Assembly: GCA_003533785.1 (NCBI GenBank)
Contig: DQCR01000069.1
Coordinates: 20,610-51,191, forward strand
Origin: Flavobacteriaceae bacterium
GTDB taxonomy: Bacteria; Bacteroidota; Bacteroidia; Flavobacteriales; Flavobacteriaceae
Length of the DNA stretch: 30,582 nt
Direction of reading: 5' to 3'
Positions 24,589 to 30,582 of this stretch are shown piece by piece; within the stretch, counting starts at the first letter, position 1; each line of letters starts with the position of its first letter. The translations under genes and the position numbers were made by a program. The notes below the pieces were generated by a model. The model did not search any database. It was not told where the DNA came from and saw nothing but the letters and a program-made list of their open reading frames with translations.

Positions 24589-25470
24589 ATGACGGCCCAG
24601 CGCCTGCAACAGCGTTTTTGGATTAAACTCTTTGGAGTATTAAGCCTTATTCGCGGGGATAACATTGTTGTACTTGCCCTCACACAATACCTAATTGCTC
24701 ATTATATCGTCGCACCCAAATTGACCCTCACTGAAGTCGTTTTCGATTTCAAGTTGTTCTGTTTGGTTTTGGCGTCTTGTTTGGTGGCTTCCGCCGGTTA
24801 CATCATCAATAATTTTTTTGATGCAGCCAAAGACCAAATCAACCGGCCTAAAAAATATCTGTTGCGCCATCTGCTGTCCCAACAAGAGCAGCTTGTTTTA
24901 TTTTTTTTACTCAACCTGTCTGCTGTCATTGTAGCAGCTTCTGTTTCTTTTAAAGCAGTTCTTTTTTTTGGTGCCTATAGCCTAGCTATTTATGCCTACA
25001 GCCTTTTTCTAAAACGGCTGTATTGGATAAGTAATTGGGCCGCCGCCTTTTTGATTTTATTACCCTTCTATGTAATTACCCTTCATTATAACAATCAAGA
25101 CACCGTGCTCTATGGCTACGCCTCTTATTTTTATTTGCTTTTGCTCTGCCGTGATTTGATCAAAGACTTGGAAAATTTCAAGGGCGACTTTGCCCAGCGC
25201 TACCAAACCCTTCCCATTGTATTCGGGCAGCGCCCAACCAAAGCCATCATAAGTCTGCTAATTGTTCTGGCGGTTTTTCCTTTATTTTTTCTTTTACAAG
25301 AACCCTTGGGCAAACTCCAATACTACTTCTATTATTCCTATCCGATCCTGTGGGTGCTGCTCTTTTTTTTATGGTTTCGCTCCACTCAAAAGTGGTATCT
25401 TTGGCTGCACAACGCCATAAAAGCTATTATTTTTTTGGGCGTCTTAAGCATCTATTGGATTAACAAATGA
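24589..25470 (+). CDS. UbiA-family prenyltransferase (GGGP synthase-like)
   Basis: 293-residue inner-membrane protein with about eight helices. The first Asp-rich motif is NNFFDAAKDQINRP (Asn74, Asp78, Asp82) and the second is DLIKDLENFKGD. Bacteroidota members of this subgroup are usually annotated as geranylgeranylglycerol-phosphate geranylgeranyltransferase, but quinone or other lipid acceptors are possible. Its place after two mevalonate genes supports use of an isoprenoid diphosphate. It overlaps the next gene by 4 bases (ATGA). Confidence 0.85.
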   Translation: MTAQRLQQRFWIKLFGVLSLIRGDNIVVLALTQYLIAHYIVAPKLTLTEVVFDFKLFCLVLASCLVASAGYIINNFFDAAKDQINRPKKYLLRHLLSQQEQLVLFFLLNLSAVIVAASVSFKAVLFFGAYSLAIYAYSLFLKRLYWISNWAAAFLILLPFYVITLHYNNQDTVLYGYASYFYLLLLCRDLIKDLENFKGDFAQRYQTLPIVFGQRPTKAIISLLIVLAVFPLFFLLQEPLGKLQYYFYYSYPILWVLLFFLWFRSTQKWYLWLHNAIKAIIFLGVLSIYWINK

Positions 25471-26249
25471 GACCCAAAAAACCAACTAAAAACTTCACGC
25501 CCCTTTCTAAGGATTCAGTGCCCTCAGACTCAAAAAAAAAGGAAGGAACTCGTTTAAATAAATTGTTGGCCAATGCGGGTATATGTTCCCGCCGTGAAGC
25601 AGACGACCTCATTGCGATGGGAATGGTTCAGGTCAATGGGAAAGTGATTGTGGAAATGGGATATAAAGTTCAAGTCAAGGATGAGGTTCGCTACGACGGG
25701 CGTCGGATTCTAGGACAAAAACCCGTTTACTTGCTTATGAACAAACCAAAAGGTTTTGTAGCTACGGCCCAGGGAGGTGCTGTCAAAAAATCGGTTCAGG
25801 AATTAATTCAAACAGCGGCCCCCTTCAAAGTCCCCCCTATGGGAGACATGGGACGTCCTATGACAGGTCTTTTATTCTTTACCAATGACAGCCAACTTCG
25901 AGCCAAAATCAACCATTCTAAGCAAGGGGTTGAGATGCTATACCAAATTGTTTTGGACAAACCCCTCACCGCCGCAGATTTCAAAAAACTTCAGGGACAG
26001 CACACTCTCTATGGAGAAACGCACACCCTATCCAAACTGGCCTATGTGCAAGGCAAAACCAAAAGAGAATTGGGGATAGAAGTCATCAATTTAAGTCCAA
26101 GTGGGCTCCGTAAAATTATCGAACAATTGGGATATAAAGTCCAACAATTGGACCGCGTAATCTGGGGGGGATTGACCAAAAAAGACTTACCCAGAGGGCG
26201 CTGGCGACACCTAAGTGAACAAGAGGTCAATCGATTGAAGATGCTGTAA
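25467..26249 (+). CDS. RsuA/RluB-like pseudouridine synthase, catalytic Asp missing
   Basis: 260 residues. After a basic, disordered lead (1-27) comes an S4 domain (about 28-75, TRLNKLLANAGICSRREAD), then the RsuA/RluB catalytic fold with YLLMNKPKGF (88-97). The motif that should read GRLDxxTTGLL reads GDMGRPMTGLL (126-136): the catalytic Asp aligns with Gly129 (codon GGA, 25851-25853) and the preceding Arg with Asp127. The Tyr of the MLYQIVLDK strand and the C-terminal GLTKKDLPRGRW block are kept, so the fold is not decaying. It may bind rRNA without making pseudouridine. It overlaps UbiA by 4 bases and the convergent GT-C gene by 23. Confidence 0.85.
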   Translation: MRPKKPTKNFTPLSKDSVPSDSKKKEGTRLNKLLANAGICSRREADDLIAMGMVQVNGKVIVEMGYKVQVKDEVRYDGRRILGQKPVYLLMNKPKGFVATAQGGAVKKSVQELIQTAAPFKVPPMGDMGRPMTGLLFFTNDSQLRAKINHSKQGVEMLYQIVLDKPLTAADFKKLQGQHTLYGETHTLSKLAYVQGKTKRELGIEVINLSPSGLRKIIEQLGYKVQQLDRVIWGGLTKKDLPRGRWRHLSEQEVNRLKML

Positions 26250-27564
26250 AGCGTTTTTTGAATAGTGTTTCAGCAAAGAGTAGGGCACAGACGGGAAGGT
26301 ATTCTACCCACACCAGCCAAGGAGGCTCCACCACCGATTCGGTACGATAGGCGACATAACTCAACAGTACGGTGAAGGACCAAACCAAGGCATAACGATA
26401 GGGAGTCAAAACACTCAAAAAAACCAATTGGATTAAGTACCATGGATGCACGGTGGTCGCAATCGCCAAATAAATGGCAAGTAAGCCCATAGCTCGGCGC
26501 CATAGATGATCGGATGCATTGCGTTTGGGCCAAAGCGTAAACAGAATAACCATCCCAACCAAAAACCAAGGCGTAATTTTCCCTACTGTGTAAATGATAT
26601 TATACCCTTTATACAAATACCCTACTTCTCGGATGAGATAATACAAGCTGGCATTGAATTCAAAAGCAGAAAACCAGAGGCCCACACTATCCAAAAAATG
26701 GTTCATTTCTTCAATAGTGATGTAGGGCAACCAAAAGAGCAAGCTAAAGAAGATACCATAGCCTACCAAGAGAGCACGTTGCTTCCATAGCAGGGGACGC
26801 AGAAGAAGAGGCAGCCAGAGGAGGGGAAGTAATTTTAGCGCCACCGCTAGGGCAAATAACCCTCCGCTTACAGTCCAATTTTTTTGCAGATAGAACCATA
26901 TTCCCCAAGCCACTGCCGCCATCATTATACCTTCCCCATGTAAACTACCCACCCCTTCAAGGAGCAACAAAGGGTTTAAGAAATACAAAAAGGCCAAGCT
27001 TTGGGGCTGCCGATAGTGGCGTAATATTTTCCGTAGCCCCAAAAGGGCGACAATATCGCCAAGCATAAGAAAGCTTCGAAGTACGGCGAGTTGGGACATC
27101 AGGGAAGACCCTCCCCACAGGGCGGAAGCCCAAAATAGCCATTGACTCGCAGGGGGGTAGTTGGAGTAGTGTTGCTGACTAAGCCCACCCATGCCTTCAA
27201 AAAGCAGCTGAAACAGAGGAAAGTTCAATTCCCCAATCAGTGCATTGGGCCTATTCGCATAGGGGTTCATCCCCAGTACTTGCAACTGGCCGTCCCAAAG
27301 AAAACGATAGAAATCTTGTGAAAGGATGGGGGTACTGTTCCAGAAAAAAAAACGAAACCCCATTCCCAATACCACCAAGACGATAAAGGGAAGCGACTGA
27401 CGAAGCAAACAATAGTATCCTAGAAAAGCCAGGGTGCTATATCCCATCAAAGAAACAAAGTCGGAGCGGTCACTCAGCTGTGCCAAACTGAAATAAGCTC
27501 CAGCGCTTAGAAACAGGCCGAGCATCGGCCACAAGGTATTGCGAATGCGTTTAGTGCCGATCAC
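26227..27564 (-). CDS. GT-C polytopic mannosyltransferase-like protein (GTG start)
   Basis: 445 residues with about ten to twelve membrane helices. The first loop carries SQDFYRFLWDGQLQVLGMNPY (Asp84, Asp91), a motif like that of polyprenol-phosphomannose-dependent mannosyltransferases, and SNYPP follows. Such GT-C enzymes take a sugar from a polyprenyl-phosphate donor on the outer face of the membrane. The start is GTG at 27564, overlapping the upstream GT2 by 14 bases; an ATG 13 codons in is possible. It is the last gene of a minus-strand operon that includes a likely polyprenyl-phosphate hexose synthase. Donor and product are inferred. Confidence 0.78.
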   Translation of the reverse strand: MIGTKRIRNTLWPMLGLFLSAGAYFSLAQLSDRSDFVSLMGYSTLAFLGYYCLLRQSLPFIVLVVLGMGFRFFFWNSTPILSQDFYRFLWDGQLQVLGMNPYANRPNALIGELNFPLFQLLFEGMGGLSQQHYSNYPPASQWLFWASALWGGSSLMSQLAVLRSFLMLGDIVALLGLRKILRHYRQPQSLAFLYFLNPLLLLEGVGSLHGEGIMMAAVAWGIWFYLQKNWTVSGGLFALAVALKLLPLLWLPLLLRPLLWKQRALLVGYGIFFSLLFWLPYITIEEMNHFLDSVGLWFSAFEFNASLYYLIREVGYLYKGYNIIYTVGKITPWFLVGMVILFTLWPKRNASDHLWRRAMGLLAIYLAIATTVHPWYLIQLVFLSVLTPYRYALVWSFTVLLSYVAYRTESVVEPPWLVWVEYLPVCALLFAETLFKKRFTASSID

Positions 27565-29059
27565 GGAAAGATTGAAAAACGATAAAACTGAATCCTATAA
27601 AAAGCAAACAGTGAAAAGGGAGTAGTCCCCATTCCCCAGCAACTCCTAAATGAAATGCGCTGTAAATACCAAACAAAAAATACAGAGCCAATACAGCTTC
27701 CCACAATACATTTACAGACAGCTTGGTGGGCAGATATTTGTTGTTTTTCCAAGAGTCCGAAACGGTTTTAATATTGAATTTGGGAGTTCGTACAAAAGGG
27801 GATTTTTTACCCATGTGCCCCTCCATAATTGCCCGGGTATTGTGTAACGAAAAGCCCATCGCTAGAGTGTAAAACAGGGCGAAGCGAGGCAGGTAATTGA
27901 CAAAACCTTTCCATCCGCTCCGATATCGCTCTTGGTACATGGGCCAATACCCTATAAAAAAAAACAAGGTAGAAACAAAAAACAATGCACTCAGGTTGAA
28001 ATACCAAGCGAATCCGATCCAATAACTTTTAATGTAGAGCATGGGAACACTGAGAAGTGCCAAGCTCAGAACCCCTAAGAACATGCTGCTACTGAGTAAG
28101 TGAATGCTTGCATGAAACTTCGTCGCTAGGGAGAGTTGGGGATGAGTCCAGACCTTTCGAATCATTTTCTGAAAGTTTTCGGCTCCGCCTTTATTCCATC
28201 GAAATTGTTGAGACCGAACGGCACTGATTGTCACTGGAAGTTCTGCGGGTGTTTCTATTTCTTCTAGGTATTTGAATTTCCATTGTTTGAGCTGCGCACG
28301 ATAGCTCAAATCCAAGTCTTCCGTGAGTGTGTCCCCTTCCCAATTCCCAGCATCCAGAATACAGGCTTTGCGCCATATTCCAGCTGTGCCATTGAAATTG
28401 ATAAAATGGCCTTGAGAGTTTCGTCCACTTTGCTCCAGGGTAAAATGGGCATCTAAGGCAAAGGCTTGCACTTTGGTTAAGAGGGAATAATTCGTATTCA
28501 AATGTCCCCATCGTGTTTGCACTACTCCAATTTTTTCATCTTTAAAATACGGCACTGTTCTCAGTAGCCAATCTTTTGGGGGAATGAAGTCTGCATCGAA
28601 GATAGCGATGAGTGTTCCTTTGGCTGAGGTGAGTCCAGCTTTGAGAGCCCCTGCTTTAAAACCAGTACGTTCTTTTCTTCGAAGGTGTTCTATGGTAAAG
28701 CCTTGGTTTTGATAGGCTGCAACCAATTGGGCGGTGAGGGCCACAGACTCGTCTGTGGAATCGTCGAGGACTTGAATTTCCAAGAGCTCTTTTGGGTATT
28801 CCAATGCGGTGATTGCGGTCAATAAACGTTTTATAACATAAAGTTCGTTGAAGATAGGCAACTGAATGGTTACCGCTGGAAAGGAGTCCGTGCCGTTGAA
28901 TTTCCATTGAGGCGCTTCGGGCTTGTATTTTTTTGAATGCGTATATTTCCAAGCGAGATAGGCTTGGGTGGCGCTGAAAACAAACACCACGACGAGGGCA
29001 AGGGTATAAAGAAAAATGACAATCCAGGCAAGGCCCAAGCTGATACTATTCCAATCCAT
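27551..29059 (-). CDS. Processive GT2, CslA/cellulose-synthase-like
   Basis: 502-residue membrane glycosyltransferase. An N-terminal helix (about 8-30) precedes the GT-A domain with LDDSTDES (98-105), FDADF (154-158), TED (246-248) and QQFRW (284-288), the D, D, D, QxxRW signature of processive beta-glycan synthases. Four or five C-terminal helices follow. The QQFRWNKGGAENFQKM form resembles glucomannan synthase-like CslA proteins more than BcsA, and no PilZ domain or BcsB partner is seen. It would polymerise or transfer a hexose from a nucleotide sugar. It lies 6 bases downstream of the smaller GT2 and overlaps the GT-C gene. Confidence 0.85.
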   Translation of the reverse strand: MDWNSISLGLAWIVIFLYTLALVVVFVFSATQAYLAWKYTHSKKYKPEAPQWKFNGTDSFPAVTIQLPIFNELYVIKRLLTAITALEYPKELLEIQVLDDSTDESVALTAQLVAAYQNQGFTIEHLRRKERTGFKAGALKAGLTSAKGTLIAIFDADFIPPKDWLLRTVPYFKDEKIGVVQTRWGHLNTNYSLLTKVQAFALDAHFTLEQSGRNSQGHFINFNGTAGIWRKACILDAGNWEGDTLTEDLDLSYRAQLKQWKFKYLEEIETPAELPVTISAVRSQQFRWNKGGAENFQKMIRKVWTHPQLSLATKFHASIHLLSSSMFLGVLSLALLSVPMLYIKSYWIGFAWYFNLSALFFVSTLFFFIGYWPMYQERYRSGWKGFVNYLPRFALFYTLAMGFSLHNTRAIMEGHMGKKSPFVRTPKFNIKTVSDSWKNNKYLPTKLSVNVLWEAVLALYFLFGIYSAFHLGVAGEWGLLPFHCLLFIGFSFIVFQSFRDRH

Positions 29060-29065
29060 AACCTT

Positions 29066-29755
29066 CTAAAAGTAATACTTAATGATCCAACCGATGATCT
29101 TCACGCCCGCTAATATAGTCCCTTTCACCGTACCAGATACTTTCGATTGCCCAATGCGTTTTTTGTAGCGCACGGGCACTTCCCGATAGGGAATTTGATG
29201 CCGCAATACTTTCAATTGCATTTCCACTGTCCAGCCATAGGTCTTGTCTTCCATCTCTAGTTCTTGCAGCCGATCCCAGCGTATGGCGCGGAAGGGACCT
29301 AAGTCTGTAAATTGTCCTCCGTATAACCAACGCATCAGGGTACAAGCCAAGGCATTGCCAAAGATCTGTTGCGGAGTAAGCGCCCCTTTTTCGCGGCCTG
29401 CTACCCGTCTAGCTCCCACAACAAAATCCACCGCTCCCGAAGCGATAGGTTGGGTCAATAGGGGGAGTTCTTCAGGGTAGTCTGAATAATCTCCATCCAA
29501 AAAAACAACAATTGCAGGCGGGTCTTGCGCAAGGGATTCCAGTGCCTTCAAACAGGCAAAGCCATAGCCCTTCCGGCTTTCATGCACCACCCAGGCACCA
29601 CCTTTTCTGGCTTCTTCTGCCGTTCGATCTGTAGAGGCATTGTCGGCCACCACCACACGAGTGACTGAGGCAGGAATGTCGGCCAAGACTTTTCCAATCG
29701 AGCGTTCCTCATTAAAAGCAGGAATCACTACAGCCATCAACATTTTGTTAGTCAT
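29066..29755 (-). CDS. Small GT2, polyprenyl-phosphate hexose synthase-like
   Basis: 229-residue cytosolic-face glycosyltransferase. Motifs are VVIPAFNEERSIGKVL (9-24), VVADNASTDRT and the metal-binding FLDGDYSD (85-92). RGYG-like RKGYGFACLKAL and the later FTDLGPFRAIRWD and RYKKRIGQSKVSGT are hallmarks of a bacterial subgroup related to dolichyl-phosphate glucose/mannose synthases. No membrane helix is present, only an amphipathic C-terminus. It overlaps the 4Fe-4S gene by 8 bases. It is only distantly like the GT2 at 5881-6603, so the window encodes two different polyprenyl-phosphate sugar synthases. Confidence 0.85.
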   Translation of the reverse strand: MTNKMLMAVVIPAFNEERSIGKVLADIPASVTRVVVADNASTDRTAEEARKGGAWVVHESRKGYGFACLKALESLAQDPPAIVVFLDGDYSDYPEELPLLTQPIASGAVDFVVGARRVAGREKGALTPQQIFGNALACTLMRWLYGGQFTDLGPFRAIRWDRLQELEMEDKTYGWTVEMQLKVLRHQIPYREVPVRYKKRIGQSKVSGTVKGTILAGVKIIGWIIKYYF

Positions 29756-30582
29756 TCAATCGATCCATTAAATTCCCCAAAGGATAGTCGGGGCGTTCAG
29801 TTCGTTTTTCTACTGCGCCATTTTCGAGCTTGAGTACACCTCGGGGGCAGACTTCGGAACAGATGCCACAACCCACACAGGAAGAACGAACAATGTTTTG
29901 TCCTTTTTGGGCGTAGCTACGAACGTCAATACCCATTTCACAATAGGTAGAGCAGTTGCCACAGGAAATACACTGCCCTCCGTTGGTGGTGATTCTAAAG
30001 CGAGAAAGCAGGCGTTGTTGCAAGCCGAGGATTGCGGCCATAGGACATCCAAATCGACACCAGACACGACTCCCCAAGAGCGGATAGAATCCCACCCCAA
30101 GAACCCCCGAAAAAACGGCTCCCACGCCAAAGCCATACCATTTGCGGACCGTATAGCTGGAAATTCCAAGCAAGTTGTTGTTGTTGGAAAAGGCTTGAAA
30201 ACAGAAGATACCAAGAAGAATCAGGCCGATGCCCACTAGGGCATAGCGGGCATCGGCATCCAGCTCCTGACGTTTCCAGAACCAAATAGCGCCCAATACC
30301 ACGCTGAAAAAAAGGATAGCGCCCACACTAAAAGCCCACTGGCTGATCCCCGTTGGATTTTTGGGAGACCCCAAGAGCGTCCATAGAACAGCCAAGGTGG
30401 TGAGGGTGACAAAGACCAATACCCCGTGAACCATCCAACGTTCCAATTTCCACACACTCATTTTTTTACTCGACAATTGTCGGAAGGGATCTCCAGCCGT
30501 TTCGGCCAGGGCGCCACAACCGCACACCCAAGAGCAATACCAGCGTTTCCCATAACGGTAGGTGAGCAGGGGAGAAATAACA
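29748..30582 (-). CDS. 4Fe-4S membrane protein, NapH/YccM-like, 5' end outside window
   Basis: About 277 residues visible; the frame stays open to the window edge, so the true start lies beyond 30582 (the GTG at 30527 is internal). The visible part opens with YGKRWYCSWVCGCGALAETAGDPFR, a Cys-rich loop typical of the NapH/CcoG-like family. Several membrane helices and a second loop, WCRFGCPMA, follow. Two ferredoxin clusters come at the C-terminus: CISCGNCSTYCEMGID and CVGCGICSEVCPRGVL, the latter an 8Fe ferredoxin arrangement. It probably moves electrons across or along the inner membrane. It heads a glycosyltransferase operon, which is unexpected for a redox protein. Confidence 0.87.
   Translation of the reverse strand, partial: VISPLLTYRYGKRWYCSWVCGCGALAETAGDPFRQLSSKKMSVWKLERWMVHGVLVFVTLTTLAVLWTLLGSPKNPTGISQWAFSVGAILFFSVVLGAIWFWKRQELDADARYALVGIGLILLGIFCFQAFSNNNNLLGISSYTVRKWYGFGVGAVFSGVLGVGFYPLLGSRVWCRFGCPMAAILGLQQRLLSRFRITTNGGQCISCGNCSTYCEMGIDVRSYAQKGQNIVRSSCVGCGICSEVCPRGVLKLENGAVEKRTERPDYPLGNLMDRLND

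Noticed and set aside
27551..29059. Bacterial cellulose synthase (bcs) operon
   Set aside because: The GT2 lacks a PilZ domain and there is no BcsB, BcsC or BcsZ partner; the QQFRWNKGGAEN form is closer to CslA-like enzymes.
1..30582. CRISPR arrays, transposases, phage genes, tRNA or rRNA genes
   Set aside because: No spaced direct repeats, no transposase or integrase motifs and no cloverleaf or rRNA-like sequence were found on either strand by reading.

Overview
The window is a gene-dense piece of a Bacteroidota chromosome, most likely from a (marine) flavobacterium. The evidence is a type IX secretion (T9SS) C-terminal sorting domain, the Bacteroidota-restricted DUF4271 and DUF4296 families, a mevalonate pathway cluster, -7 boxes of the TAnnTTTG type, and a gene order I associate with Flavobacteriaceae. 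I read 34 protein-coding loci: two are cut by the window ends (leuS on the left, a 4Fe-4S membrane protein on the right) and one is broken by an in-frame amber codon. I see no rRNA, tRNA, CRISPR array, IS element or phage gene. No stretch longer than 300 bases lacks a gene; the largest gap is about 180 bases (12002-12182).

Layout. 1-4361: leuS end, a SemiSWEET sugar transporter, a YugP-type zinc metallopeptidase, a divergent Lrp/AsnC regulator and a DUF423 membrane protein. 4378-8296: hemD and DUF4271 on the minus strand, then a polyprenol-phosphate mannose synthase, pyrC and a DUF4296 lipoprotein on the plus strand in an overlapping run. 8287-12001: an SDR epimerase, tyrS, a LuxE-like acyl-protein synthetase and a tiny T9SS-sorted protein. 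12183-16755: a PhoB/PhoR-like two-component pair, trmB, an alkyltransferase-like protein, then an Fe-S assembly trio (Mrp ATPase, NifU-like scaffold, 2Fe-2S ferredoxin).

16878-21253 is a compact alpha-glucan module. A secreted GH13 lipoprotein would trim glucans, a cytoplasmic GH65 phosphorylase would release beta-glucose-1-phosphate, and beta-phosphoglucomutase would convert that to glucose-6-phosphate. A glycerophosphodiester phosphodiesterase follows. 22034-22462 (minus) is a small membrane protein gene interrupted by TAG. 22567-26249 is an isoprenoid/lipid operon: mvaD, mevalonate kinase-like, a UbiA prenyltransferase and a pseudouridine-synthase-like protein whose catalytic Asp is replaced by Gly. 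26227-30582 (minus) is a tightly overlapping run of a 4Fe-4S membrane protein, a polyprenol-phosphate hexose synthase-like GT2, a CslA/cellulose-synthase-like GT2 and a GT-C mannosyltransferase-like protein, suggesting an uncharacterised envelope glycan or glycolipid pathway.

The main points for a second look are the catalytic-residue loss in the pseudouridine synthase, the amber-interrupted membrane gene, TAnnTTTG boxes placed 3-5 bases before several ATGs (candidate leaderless transcripts), dyads in the lrp and response-regulator promoters, the mini T9SS cargo, and the Fe-S/glycosyltransferase cluster. All names rest on motif recognition by eye; no database search was run.
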